Positions 14,958 to 23,497 of a stretch of 64,000 bases of DNA are shown piece by piece. The stretch spans positions 1-64,000 of the forward strand of contig CAJUQB010000011.1 in the NCBI GenBank assembly GCA_910588285.1, written 5' to 3'. The translations under genes and the position numbers were made by a program. This stretch comes from an uncultured Lachnospiraceae bacterium. GTDB taxonomy: Bacteria > Bacillota > Clostridia > Lachnospirales > Lachnospiraceae. The notes below the pieces were generated by a model. The model saw only the letters and a program-made list of their open reading frames with translations, made no database searches and was not told the DNA's origin. How positions within the stretch are numbered: the first letter of the stretch is position 1; each line of letters opens with the position of its first letter.

Positions 14958-15861
14958 ATGGCAGCAGGGAGGAGCAGTACGGAGGACAACCGGAAATATT
15001 ACTTACTGAATAAAAATGTACCCATTGCCGAGTTTCATATGGATACCCGGCTGGACAGTATTGTGATTGACCGACAGCTTCAGGAGCTGCCGGCATGGTT
15101 TGGGGATCTGAGGGTGTTTATTGCCAACCGGAGGGCGCCCAAGCACCGGGAGAATATCAGAGAACTGCTGGAGCTAAGCGGCTGTGATACACTGAAAGGA
15201 TTTATCGATATTTCCCATGCACTGTCCCTGATCGATACGTTCTGGGCAAAGCCGGTGGACAGCATTTTTTCCTGGGAGGATTTGTCCCTGTACACCCACC
15301 CCTTCAATGAGACCATTGCGAAGACGGCCTTTGAGGGAGGACGTCATGGAAGGCAGCTGAGTACCACCTCCCCGGAATACGGCACGGACGGTTCCTTTGC
15401 CAAGTGCTGGATCCGGGAAGGGGACACCATTAAGATGCTGAAGAGAGGAAGCTCCGGTGCACGCAATGCCGGCCTGGAGCCTTACTCGGAGTATTATGCC
15501 AGCCAGCTGGTGGGGCGGTTTACCGATGATTTTGTCTCCTACGGGCTGCGAACCCATGAGAAACGAATCTGTTCTGTGTGTGACATATTTACCTCTGAGA
15601 ACTATGGTTTCCTGCCCTATGCTGCGGTAGACAGCAGTAATTCCACAATTGCGTCAGTTTTGCGGAAAATGGAAGAATTCGGCCTGGAGGAGGAGACGAA
15701 ACAGATGTTTGTGATTGATGCCGTGATCTTCAACGAGGACCGCCACAAAAATAATTTCGGCTTTATTGTAAACAACGATACCCAGGTGATCGAAGGAATG
15801 GCGCCTGGAAGCGCTGGAGGAGCTGATCCATCGGAATATTGAACGGATTTTGGAGTTTTAA
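14958..15861 (+). pseudogene. HipA-like kinase gene, 3' part deleted and frameshifted
   Basis: The first ~275 residues read as a HipA-fold Ser/Thr kinase: YGTDGSFAKCWI and IKMLKRGSSG in the nucleotide-binding lobe, then FNEDRHKNNFGF, the catalytic loop (Asn-x-Asp-Arg-His...Asn). After VIEGMAP the frame breaks. The natural tail LEALEELIHRNIERILEF is found at once in another frame, ending at the stop 15859-15861. The 60-100 residues that hold the metal-binding DxG motif are missing, so the protein should be inactive. No HipB-type repressor is adjacent. The start is uncertain (ATG 14958, no strong ribosome site), so the 5' end may be damaged too. Confidence 0.75.
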
Positions 15862-15911
15862 AAATGAGCCGTCGGCATACCGGCGGCTCAAACAATAGTT
15901 TGGATGAAATG

Positions 15912-16706
15912 TTAAAAGTCTGTCAGATTGGCAGCTCTTCTCTCCAGGAATGCGCTCATGCCTTCCTGTTTGTCATGGGTAGAGCAGGTGATGCCAAACA
16001 GGTTGGCCTCCATCTCTACGGCATTCTGAATATCCATATCATACCCATTGTTGATGGCAGCCTTGGCCACGGATACGGCATAGCTTCCCTTGGAAATGAT
16101 CTTTGCGGCCATTGCCTTGGCAGTCTCCATCAGCTCTTCCTTGGCTACCACCTTGTTCACCAGGCCGATGCGGTATGCTTCGTTGGCGTCAATGTTGTCG
16201 CAGGTGAAGATCAGCTCCTTGGCTCGGCCCATGCCTACCAGGCGGGCAAGCCTCTGGGTGCCGCCAAAGCCAGGAATGATGCCCAGTCCTGTCTCAGGCT
16301 GTGCAAAGGTGGCATTCTCTGCAGCAATGCGGATATCACATGCCATGGCGATCTCGCAGCCGCCTCCTAAGGCAAAGCCGTTGACAGCAGCAATGGTAAC
16401 CTGACGCATATTCATCAGCTTGAAGAAGGGAACGGAAGCCCTCATACCAAAAGCGCGGGCCTCGGCTGCAGAGAAATTCACCATCTCAGCGATATCTGCG
16501 CCGGCCACAAAGGACTTGTAGGGATTGTCCTTCTTGTCCGGGCCGCCGGTGAGGATCACGACCTTCACGTCGTCTCTGGCCTCGATCTCGGTGAGGACAG
16601 TGTTCAGCTCGTCCAGGGTCTCGCTGTTGAGGGCATTGAGGGCGCCGGGTCTTGAGATGGTTAATACAGCGATTTCATTTTCAACTTCCAAGCGTAAATT
16701 GTTCAT
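15912..16706 (-). CDS. crt: Short-chain enoyl-CoA hydratase (crotonase)
   Basis: A 264-residue crotonase-fold enzyme hydrating crotonyl-CoA to 3-hydroxybutyryl-CoA, or the reverse, in butyrate metabolism. The oxyanion-hole motifs are present (SFVAGADIAEM, NGFALGGGCEIAMACDIRIA), and both catalytic glutamates are found: Glu in GGGCE and Glu in PETGLGIIPGFGG. Start follows AGGAGG. It is monocistronic here, while acyl-CoA dehydrogenase and Etf genes lie 10 kb away. The promoter carries a palindrome (16766-16783). Confidence 0.92.
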   Translation of the reverse strand: MNNLRLEVENEIAVLTISRPGALNALNSETLDELNTVLTEIEARDDVKVVILTGGPDKKDNPYKSFVAGADIAEMVNFSAAEARAFGMRASVPFFKLMNMRQVTIAAVNGFALGGGCEIAMACDIRIAAENATFAQPETGLGIIPGFGGTQRLARLVGMGRAKELIFTCDNIDANEAYRIGLVNKVVAKEELMETAKAMAAKIISKGSYAVSVAKAAINNGYDMDIQNAVEMEANLFGITCSTHDKQEGMSAFLERRAANLTDF

Positions 16707-16754
16707 TGGGAAAACCTCCTGTAAAATTATTTTCAGTTACTGTTTGTTAATCTA

Positions 16755-16783
16755 ATGTTACTACTTTGACAAAAATTTGTCAA
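16755..16783 (-). promoter_or_regulatory. crt promoter with palindromic operator
   Basis: Minus strand TTGACA (16778-16783), 17 bases, TAACAT (16755-16760). The -35 box is one arm of the palindrome TTGACAAA-AA-TTTGTCAA (16766-16783), a likely repressor site. The regulator is unknown. Confidence 0.6.
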
Positions 16784-16942
16784 TATAAACGGCGTGGATT
16801 CAGCTCTGAACTTTAACTCGAAGAGAACTGTAGAAAAATCATTGATACAGAAGCATTGCAATGACAGATAAGTTCATGATATTATAAAAGCAGGAATATC
16901 GGATAATGCCTGATTCGCAGGCTTGGTGAAAGAGGCAGCGCT

Positions 16943-18553
16943 ATGAAAAAATATTTTAATATTACAGGTTTATGTGTGCCGGAAAAACATTATATGGTGG
17001 ATATTCGCGAACGGGTCGCCCAGGTTCGTGATATGGTAGTGCGCGGGGATTATTTTACCATAAACAGGGCCAGACAATATGGGAAGACCACCATGCTCAA
17101 CGCATTGGCTCATGAACTGAAGCGGGATTATCTTGTTTTGAGCCTGGATTTTCAGGCGTTGGGTGACGAGGCATTTACGAATGAATATGCATTTTCACGG
17201 TCATTTTCCACTGTTTTGCTCAATGAATTGGCGTATGTGCAGGAAACGAAGATTCTGGATGTGAAGGAGTTGATGGTATTACTGGAGAAACTGCTTCAGA
17301 GTTTGACAGAGAGCTTTAATCTGACAGATCTGTTTATTTCCCTGCAGGCATTTTGTAAAAAGTCGCCCAAACCGATTGTTCTGATGATTGATGAAGTAGA
17401 CAGCGCAACGAATAATCAGGTTTTTCTTGACTTTCTGGCTCAGCTACGGAAATATTATCTTGACAGAGAGAAACGAGGAGCTGCCACCTTTCAGTCGGTA
17501 ATTTTGGCGGGAGTTTATGATGTGAAAAACATGAAAAGAAAGCTGCGGCCGGAGGATATGCAAAAAACCAACAGTCCGTGGAATATAGCGGCTGATTTTG
17601 ATGTAGATTTGAATTTTTCAAAAAAGGATATTGAGCTCCTGCTGTGCTCCTATGTGCAGGACTGTGGTGTGAAAATGGACGTAGATCTGATGTCAGGACT
17701 TCTGCATGAGTATACGGGAGGCTACCCGTTCCTGGTGTCAAAGCTGTGCAAATTGCTGGACGAGACGGTTAGCCGGATGGAGGCTTTCGGAGACAAAGAA
17801 TCTGTCTGGACAAAGAATGGATTTTTGGCTGCAGTTAAGATGCTTCTGTCAGAGAAAAACACATTGTTTGAATCTCTGATTGATAAAGTGGAGTTGTATC
17901 CGGATCTGAAGCAGATGCTGAGTGAGTTGCTTTTTTCGGGAAGAATCATTGAATATCATGCACTGACACCATCCATTGATCTGGCAATGATGTTTGGCCT
18001 TGTAAAAAATAGTGACAATACGGTGGTTCCGGCCAATCGTATTTTTGATACTCTGCTGTATAATTATTTTCTGTCCAGGCAGGAAATGGAAGGGAAGGAG
18101 ATTTCCTGTGCGGCGCAATATGATAAAAATCAGTATGTAGTGAATGGGCATCTGGATGTGCGCCGGGTGTTGGAAAAGTTTGTGGAGCATTTTCATGAGT
18201 TGTATCATGATCAGGACGATGCCTTTGTTGAAGAATCAGGACGAAAATTTTTCCTGTTATATCTGCGTCCGATTATAAATGGTGTGGGAAATTATTATAT
18301 CGAAGCCCGGACACGAGATTTGGGACGTACAGATGTGATTGTAGACTATCGTGGGGAGCAGTTTGTGATCGAATTAAAAATCTGGCGAGGGGACCAATAC
18401 AATAAACGTGGAGAACAGCAGCTGATGGATTATTTGGATTCCTATCGTCAGCGGAAGGGCTATATGCTAAGCTTTTGCTTTAACAAGAATAAGAAAATCG
18501 GTGTTCATGAAATCACCATTGGCGATAAGGTTTTGATTGAAGCGGTTGTGTAG
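16943..18553 (+). CDS. AAA-ATPase-like protein with C-terminal PD-(D/E)XK nuclease-like domain
   Basis: A 536-residue protein of a large family common in gut Bacteroidota and Clostridia. The N-terminal ATPase has an unusual P-loop, INRARQYGKTTML (about residues 40-52), and a Walker B, VLMIDEVD (about 149-156). The C-terminal ~100 residues show RTDVIVDYRGEQFVIELKIW, the D...ExK pattern of PD-(D/E)XK nucleases. The biological role is not established; links to defence or mobile DNA are guesses. The gene is visibly more AT-rich than its neighbours, which suggests acquisition. Start follows AGAGGCAG, a weak site. Confidence 0.85.
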   Translation: MKKYFNITGLCVPEKHYMVDIRERVAQVRDMVVRGDYFTINRARQYGKTTMLNALAHELKRDYLVLSLDFQALGDEAFTNEYAFSRSFSTVLLNELAYVQETKILDVKELMVLLEKLLQSLTESFNLTDLFISLQAFCKKSPKPIVLMIDEVDSATNNQVFLDFLAQLRKYYLDREKRGAATFQSVILAGVYDVKNMKRKLRPEDMQKTNSPWNIAADFDVDLNFSKKDIELLLCSYVQDCGVKMDVDLMSGLLHEYTGGYPFLVSKLCKLLDETVSRMEAFGDKESVWTKNGFLAAVKMLLSEKNTLFESLIDKVELYPDLKQMLSELLFSGRIIEYHALTPSIDLAMMFGLVKNSDNTVVPANRIFDTLLYNYFLSRQEMEGKEISCAAQYDKNQYVVNGHLDVRRVLEKFVEHFHELYHDQDDAFVEESGRKFFLLYLRPIINGVGNYYIEARTRDLGRTDVIVDYRGEQFVIELKIWRGDQYNKRGEQQLMDYLDSYRQRKGYMLSFCFNKNKKIGVHEITIGDKVLIEAVV

Positions 18554-18571
18554 TAAAAAAGGGCATTCTAT

Positions 18572-18604
18572 ATGCTGTCCATAGCAGTATGCGACGATGA
18601 TAGC
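18572..18604 (+). pseudogene. Possible 5' stub of a LytTR-type response regulator
   Basis: Directly after the AAA gene an ATG opens MLSIAVCDDDS, the typical first residues of an AgrA/LytTR response regulator (acidic pocket CDDD). The similarity then stops at once and the frame runs into the 3' end of the AraC gene. It may be a leftover of a deletion. The match is only about ten residues. Confidence 0.35.
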
Positions 18605-18639
18605 TGGTGTTGCCTTTCAGAGCTGGCATGGATTTATAG

Positions 18640-19524
18640 TTATGGGTTTTTCCGGTATTCACTGGGCGTAACCCCGTATTTGCGCCGGAACATCCGGTTA
18701 AAATAAGAAAGATTTTCAAAGCCGCATTCCGCCGAAATGGCCACAATGGCATCCGAGGAGGCCAAAAGCAGCCGGGCCGCCATGGTCAGCCGGTAATCGT
18801 TCAGATACTCGATAAAGGAAACGCCCATGGTATTCTTGAAGAATTTCATAAAATGGGACTGGGAGAAGCCGCTGACAGAAGCCATGGTTTCAATGGTCAG
18901 GCGTTCCCCATAATGGTTTTCCACGTATTTCATAATGGTCTTTACCAGATCCAGCGATTTGGGCCGGAGGCTTGCGAAAGGAGCGTTTGTCTCCTGCTTT
19001 TGCCAGGAAAACAGCAGGCGGAACAGCTCAAAGAGCCGGGATTTGATGGCCAGGGTGCTCAAGGCATCCCCCCGGGAGCTGTAGTGGTCGATTTCTGCCA
19101 GGCAGGCGGCCAGTGGGGCGTGGAGAGGATGCTCTGTTGAAATGCGGGCAGGCAGGGTGGAACGGCCCTGGAGCAGCGGGGCAAAAAATTGCTGGCTGCA
19201 GAAATCCGTAGGGGAGCTCATCAGAAGGGAGAGCTGGAAAATGATATTTTCGTACTCCATGGAATGGCCCTCTGCCTGGCGGATGGCATGAAGGTGCCCG
19301 GGGGGCACCAGAAAGATATCGCCTTCACTGGCTTGGTGGGACACAAGATCCACGGAGATCTCTCCCTGTCCCTTTTTGACACAGATGAGCTCCATGTCAT
19401 TGTGCCAATGGAGGGGAACCGCTGCAAAATCCAGAGGAATGCTGCAGGGATAGATATTGAAGGGGAACTTGAGATCCCCGTGGGTTTTTTGCTCCTGGAT
19501 GTGTTCATAGGACAGGATATTCAT
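18640..19524 (-). CDS. AraC family regulator with cupin sensor
   Basis: A 294-residue regulator. The N-terminal cupin shows LHWHNDMELICVKKGQGEIS and GDIFLVPPGHLHAIR, a typical sugar-sensing barrel. The C-terminal ~100 residues hold the double helix-turn-helix: ETMASVSGFSQSHFMKFFK and AISAECGFENLSYFNRMFRR, ending GVTPSEYR. Start follows AGGAGGAGC. It is divergent from glycogen phosphorylase across 158 bases, so control of glgP or of itself is possible, although the glgP side has no clear operator. Confidence 0.92.
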   Translation of the reverse strand: MNILSYEHIQEQKTHGDLKFPFNIYPCSIPLDFAAVPLHWHNDMELICVKKGQGEISVDLVSHQASEGDIFLVPPGHLHAIRQAEGHSMEYENIIFQLSLLMSSPTDFCSQQFFAPLLQGRSTLPARISTEHPLHAPLAACLAEIDHYSSRGDALSTLAIKSRLFELFRLLFSWQKQETNAPFASLRPKSLDLVKTIMKYVENHYGERLTIETMASVSGFSQSHFMKFFKNTMGVSFIEYLNDYRLTMAARLLLASSDAIVAISAECGFENLSYFNRMFRRKYGVTPSEYRKNP

Positions 19525-19682
19525 AGGCGCTCCTCCTGCTAATAATCATGAGTAAATGGTAATCAATGGAAACAAATTGATAGAATTGTATCATGTTTTG
19601 CAGGAATATTGCAAGATAAGATTCGGAAAAATACATATAATAAAAAGGAAACTGGATGAAACAGAGTAGGAGGTTATTGAAT

Positions 19683-21947
19683 ATGAACCAGAATACAAGG
19701 ATCAGGGAAAAACTGGAACGGCTCTGCTGCAACAATCTTGCGGCCTGTACGGACCGGCAGCTGTATGAGGCGCTGCTTTCGCTGACAAACGAGATGGCAG
19801 AGGAGAAGGAATCCAAGGAGGGCAAAAAGAAGGTATATTATATTTCCGCGGAATTTCTCATTGGAAAGCTGCTGTCCAACAATCTGATCAACCTGGGGAT
19901 TTATGAGGAAGTGAAGGAGACCCTGGCACAGTATGGCAAGGAGCTTTCGGCCATTGAGGAATTGGAGCCGGAGCCCTCCTTAGGGAACGGCGGACTTGGC
20001 CGCCTGGCGGCCTGTTTTCTGGATTCCATGGCAAGCCTGGGCATGGCCGGGGACGGTGTTGGGCTGAATTACCACTATGGATTATTCCTGCAGAGCTTCC
20101 AGAACAATCTTCAGAAGGAATCGCCCAATCCCTGGCTGGAGGAGAAGAACTGGCTTGTGAAGACAGATGCGACGTACCCCATACAGTTTGGCGGCTTTAC
20201 GGTGCAGTCCCGGATGTATGATATTCTGGTAACAGGCTTTGAAAACCGTACCAACCGGCTGCATCTGTTTGATGTTGAGACAGTGGATGAGAGCATTGTG
20301 GGGGAGGGCATTTCCTTTGACAAGGAGGACATTGCCAGGAATTTGACCTTGTTCCTGTATCCGGATGACAGCGATGATGCAGGAAGACGCCTTAGGGTAT
20401 ACCAGCAGTATTTTATGGTGAGCAATGCGGCAAGGCTGATCCTGGATGAATGCCGGGCCAAGGGCAGCAATCTCTACGACCTGCCGGAGTATGCGGCTAT
20501 CCAGATCAATGACACCCATCCTAGCATGGTGATTCCGGAGCTGATCCGCCTGTTGATGGAGGAGGGCATCCCCATGAGCAAGGCCATTGGGATTGTGTCC
20601 AAGACCTGCGCTTACACCAATCACACGATTTTGGCGGAGGCGCTGGAAAAATGGCCCATGGATTACCTGAACCAGGTGGTGCCCCATCTGATGCCCATTA
20701 TCCGGGAGCTGGATACCCAGGTGAAGGAGAAATATTCCCAGAAGGAGCTTGCCATCATTGACGAGAACCGTCTGGTGCATATGGCAAATATGGATATCCA
20801 CTATGGGTACAGCGTCAATGGCGTGGCATATCTTCATACAGAGATATTGAAGAACAATGAGCTGAACCATTTTTATAAAATCTATCCCGAGAAATTCAAC
20901 AACAAGACCAATGGCATCACCTTCCGCCGCTGGCTGATGCACTGCAACCATGAATTGGCCGATTTCCTCAATGAGCGGATCGGAACCGGCTGGCAGAAGG
21001 ATGCAGAGGAGCTGGCAAGGCTTCTGGACTACCGCTCGGATTCCGCTGTGCGAAACCGCCTTCTGGAGATCAAGCAGGGGAACAAGCGGCGCCTGGCTGC
21101 CTACCTGAAAGCAACCCAGGGCGTGGAGCTGGACGTTGATTCTGTCTTTGACATCCAGATCAAGCGTCTCCACGAGTACAAGCGCCAGCAGCTGAATGCC
21201 CTGTATGTGATTCACAAGTACCTGGAAATCAAGGGCGGCAAGCGTCCGGCCCGGCCTATTACGGTGATCTTCGGGGCGAAGGCAGCCCCGGCCTATGTGA
21301 TTGCCAAGGATATCATTCACCTGATCCTCTGTCTGGAGCAGGTCATCAACAATGACCCGGCGGTAAGCCCCTACCTGAAGGTGGTGATGGTGGAAAATTA
21401 CAATGTCACCAAGGCAGAGCAGCTGATTCCGGCCTGCGATATCTCAGAGCAGATTTCCTTAGCGTCCAAGGAGGCCTCAGGCACCGGAAATATGAAGTTC
21501 ATGCTGAACGGGGCAGTGACCCTGGGGACAATGGATGGGGCCAATGTGGAGATTGCCCAGCTGGTGGGTGAGGAGAATATCTACATTTTCGGAGAGTCCT
21601 CGGACACGGTGATTGAGCACTATAAGAAAGCAGATTACGTGTCAAAGGAATATTATGAAGCGAATGAGGATATTCAGGAGGCCGTTGATTTTATTGTGAG
21701 CGAGACGCTGCTGAAGGTGGGACAGAGGGAGAACCTTACGCGGCTTCACAGGGAGCTGATTTCCAAGGACTGGTTCATGACGCTCCTGGATTATGAGAGC
21801 TACGCGGCCAAGAAGGAGGAGGCGCTGGCTGACTATGAGGACCGGCAGAGCTGGGCGGAGAAGATGCTGGTCAACACGGCAAAGGCCGGATTTTTCTCCT
21901 CGGACCGTACCATTGCGGAGTACAACCGGGATATTTGGCAAGTGTAG
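19683..21947 (+). CDS. glgP: Glycogen/maltodextrin phosphorylase
   Basis: A 754-residue GT35 phosphorylase releasing glucose-1-phosphate from alpha-1,4-glucans with phosphate and pyridoxal phosphate. Visible family motifs are EPEPSLGNGGLGRLAACFLD (about residues 90-110), the interior IKRLHEYKRQQLN, and EASGTGNMKFMLNG, whose lysine binds pyridoxal phosphate. It is somewhat shorter than mammalian enzymes, normal for bacterial ones. ATG 19683 is chosen because TAGGAGG precedes it; the in-frame ATG 19656 lies upstream of that site. No other glg genes are adjacent. A 60-base tandem repeat begins 14 bases after the stop. Confidence 0.95.
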   Translation: MNQNTRIREKLERLCCNNLAACTDRQLYEALLSLTNEMAEEKESKEGKKKVYYISAEFLIGKLLSNNLINLGIYEEVKETLAQYGKELSAIEELEPEPSLGNGGLGRLAACFLDSMASLGMAGDGVGLNYHYGLFLQSFQNNLQKESPNPWLEEKNWLVKTDATYPIQFGGFTVQSRMYDILVTGFENRTNRLHLFDVETVDESIVGEGISFDKEDIARNLTLFLYPDDSDDAGRRLRVYQQYFMVSNAARLILDECRAKGSNLYDLPEYAAIQINDTHPSMVIPELIRLLMEEGIPMSKAIGIVSKTCAYTNHTILAEALEKWPMDYLNQVVPHLMPIIRELDTQVKEKYSQKELAIIDENRLVHMANMDIHYGYSVNGVAYLHTEILKNNELNHFYKIYPEKFNNKTNGITFRRWLMHCNHELADFLNERIGTGWQKDAEELARLLDYRSDSAVRNRLLEIKQGNKRRLAAYLKATQGVELDVDSVFDIQIKRLHEYKRQQLNALYVIHKYLEIKGGKRPARPITVIFGAKAAPAYVIAKDIIHLILCLEQVINNDPAVSPYLKVVMVENYNVTKAEQLIPACDISEQISLASKEASGTGNMKFMLNGAVTLGTMDGANVEIAQLVGEENIYIFGESSDTVIEHYKKADYVSKEYYEANEDIQEAVDFIVSETLLKVGQRENLTRLHRELISKDWFMTLLDYESYAAKKEEALADYEDRQSWAEKMLVNTAKAGFFSSDRTIAEYNRDIWQV

Positions 21948-21960
21948 GGCAGGCGGGAGC

Positions 21961-22059
21961 GGAAGAAGCTCATGGGTCGCAGGAGGAGCCGGCAGGAGCG
22001 TATGCTTCGCAGGAAGAGCCGGAAGAAGCTCATGGGTCGCAGGAAGAGCCGGCAGGAGC
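21961..22059. repeat. 60-bp-period tandem repeat between glgP and an AraC gene
   Basis: A 39-base segment starting GGAAGAAGCTCATGGGTCGC at 21961 recurs at 22021 with one mismatch, exactly 60 bases later. A shorter GCAGGAAGAGCCGG sub-repeat occurs between them. The second copy overlaps the end of the AraC gene and encodes its APAGSSCDP tail. Confidence 0.85.
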
Positions 22060-23211
22060 CGGAGCATGGAGCTCCCTTACCTTTTTTGGGGGCATTCCGA
22101 ACCGTTGTTCAAAGAGATGGTAAAAATGGCTGGTGTTCTCATAGCCCACGGCAGCGGCGATCTGCCGGACGGGCAGCGCTGTTTCCGCAAGGAGCTGGAG
22201 GGCATGGTCCAGGCGGACATTCTGGACATATTTCCGGAAGGTCTGCCCCCGGTATTTCTGCAGGATAAGGCTGAAATAATTCCGATGATAGTGAAAGACC
22301 TGTTCCAGGCTGTGGAGCGTTACATCTGCGTCGTGAAGGCGGATGTAGCGCTCCAGCTCGTATAGGAAGGCTTTTTCACGGCTCTCCCGGCTGCTGCTGT
22401 GCAGAACCGGAGCGTAATCGGTGCAGAGGCTCTGCAGCAGGCGGATCAAAAGTCCCCGGCGTACGTGCTCGCTGCCAGGCAGGCGGCTTAGGTCCTCCCG
22501 GACGATCTGCTCAAGGAGCCGGGAAAGCTCCAAAGCCCGGGAATCCTCCCCGGACTGCCCCAAGGAGGGGGCCTGGGTCCGGGAAAGCTCCAGAAAGCTC
22601 TGCTCTGTCTTCTGCTGGTACAGGGTGTGGAGCAGGAAGCGGTGCAGCTCGTCTGTCTGCGGGTAGCTCCGGAGCAGCTCGTCCAGATATTCCGGCCGGA
22701 TCTGCAGGAAGAGGACAGCGGCATCTATGGCCTCAAGGTAGTCGGAATGGGCACAGTTCTGATCCGTAATGACAAAGGCGCCCTGGGGAAAACGGCAGCG
22801 CTCTCCCAGCAGAAGCTGATCAAAGCTTCCCTCAATCACATACAGGATCTCTACATATTCATGCCTGTGATACCAACCCTTCCGGGGCAGGGGACGTTCT
22901 GTTATTCGAGTTCCCTGGGGGCTTTTGCTCCACGCAATCCCCCTGTGGTCATAGACATACAAAAGGACCTGAAAGTCGGCGGACTGCAGCCGGTTCCTGT
23001 CCGCAGCGGGAGAGAAGTCTCCGGCAGCAGGCGATTGAATGGCAGCGGGAGGGAAGCCTCCGGCAGCAGGCGATTGAATGGCTGCGGTCTGTGTGCTGCA
23101 GCGGGCATCCGAGGCCGCATCGTGACATGGAGCAGCTGCGGGGCAAAAAGTGGCTATCTCGGTGGCTCTGATAAAGGCAATTCGGTCATGTATGGTTTCA
23201 AAATAGGGCAT
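22030..23211 (-). CDS. AraC family regulator with low-complexity insert
   Basis: A 393-residue regulator, longer than usual. Residues ~20-75 are a low-complexity Ala/Ser/Pro region containing two copies of AAIQSPAAG, encoded by a 39-base tandem repeat. The cupin follows (WYHRHEYVEILYVIEGSF, GAFVITDQNCAHSDY). The C-terminal DNA-binding domain has HSLEQVFHYHRNYFSLILQK and QIAAAVGYENTSHFYHLFEQ. The tail APAGSSCDP comes from the adjacent 60-base repeat. Start follows GGAGGTATCC. It is divergent from the GH2 gene at 23498, its likely target. Confidence 0.88.
   Translation of the reverse strand: MPYFETIHDRIAFIRATEIATFCPAAAPCHDAASDARCSTQTAAIQSPAAGGFPPAAIQSPAAGDFSPAADRNRLQSADFQVLLYVYDHRGIAWSKSPQGTRITERPLPRKGWYHRHEYVEILYVIEGSFDQLLLGERCRFPQGAFVITDQNCAHSDYLEAIDAAVLFLQIRPEYLDELLRSYPQTDELHRFLLHTLYQQKTEQSFLELSRTQAPSLGQSGEDSRALELSRLLEQIVREDLSRLPGSEHVRRGLLIRLLQSLCTDYAPVLHSSSRESREKAFLYELERYIRLHDADVTLHSLEQVFHYHRNYFSLILQKYRGQTFRKYVQNVRLDHALQLLAETALPVRQIAAAVGYENTSHFYHLFEQRFGMPPKKVRELHAPAPAGSSCDP
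23003..23080. repeat. 39-bp tandem duplication inside the AraC gene
   Basis: Two adjacent 39-base copies (23003-23041 and 23042-23080) beginning GCAGCGGGAG, with two differences. The length is a multiple of three, so the frame is kept and 13 residues are duplicated in the linker before the cupin. Confidence 0.85.
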
Positions 23212-23308
23212 CTGGATACCTCCGCTCCAAAATAATCGTGCATTTTGTCCTGCTATTTTATTATAGTTGATTTTTTCGTCCTTGTCATTTCCGTTTTTTT
23301 TGATTATG

Positions 23309-23393
23309 ATGATACCAGGGTCAAAGGGTCAATAAATCCGACGCAAGCTGGCTTGCAAGAGGATTTTTGAACTTGGGACCCGCAAAACACCGA
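23309..23393 (+). repeat. Interspersed repeat, copy 1 (leader of the GH2 gene)
   Basis: About 85 bases running from ATGATACCAGGG to CCCGCAAAACACC. The same sequence occurs inverted at 40887-40972 with about a dozen differences. The centre is a hairpin, AAATCC...GCAAGC-TG-GCTTGC...GGATTTTT, resembling an intrinsic terminator with a T-run. Each copy lies sense-oriented in front of a carbohydrate-related gene. Confidence 0.8.
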
Positions 23394-23497
23394 AAAGTAG
23401 CCATTTTTCGTAGAAAAATGAGCGGATTTGCGAAGGCTGCTGTGAACGGAGCGAACAGTAACAAATATGGCTCATAAGGGCCGGAACGGAGGAGCGG

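Noticed and set aside
20082..21320. 412-residue open frame opposite glgP
   Set aside because: Antisense shadow of a well-conserved phosphorylase, with no recognisable domain.
21961..23080. CRISPR array
   Set aside because: The repeats are only two units each, directly tandem or coding, without regular unique spacers or cas genes.
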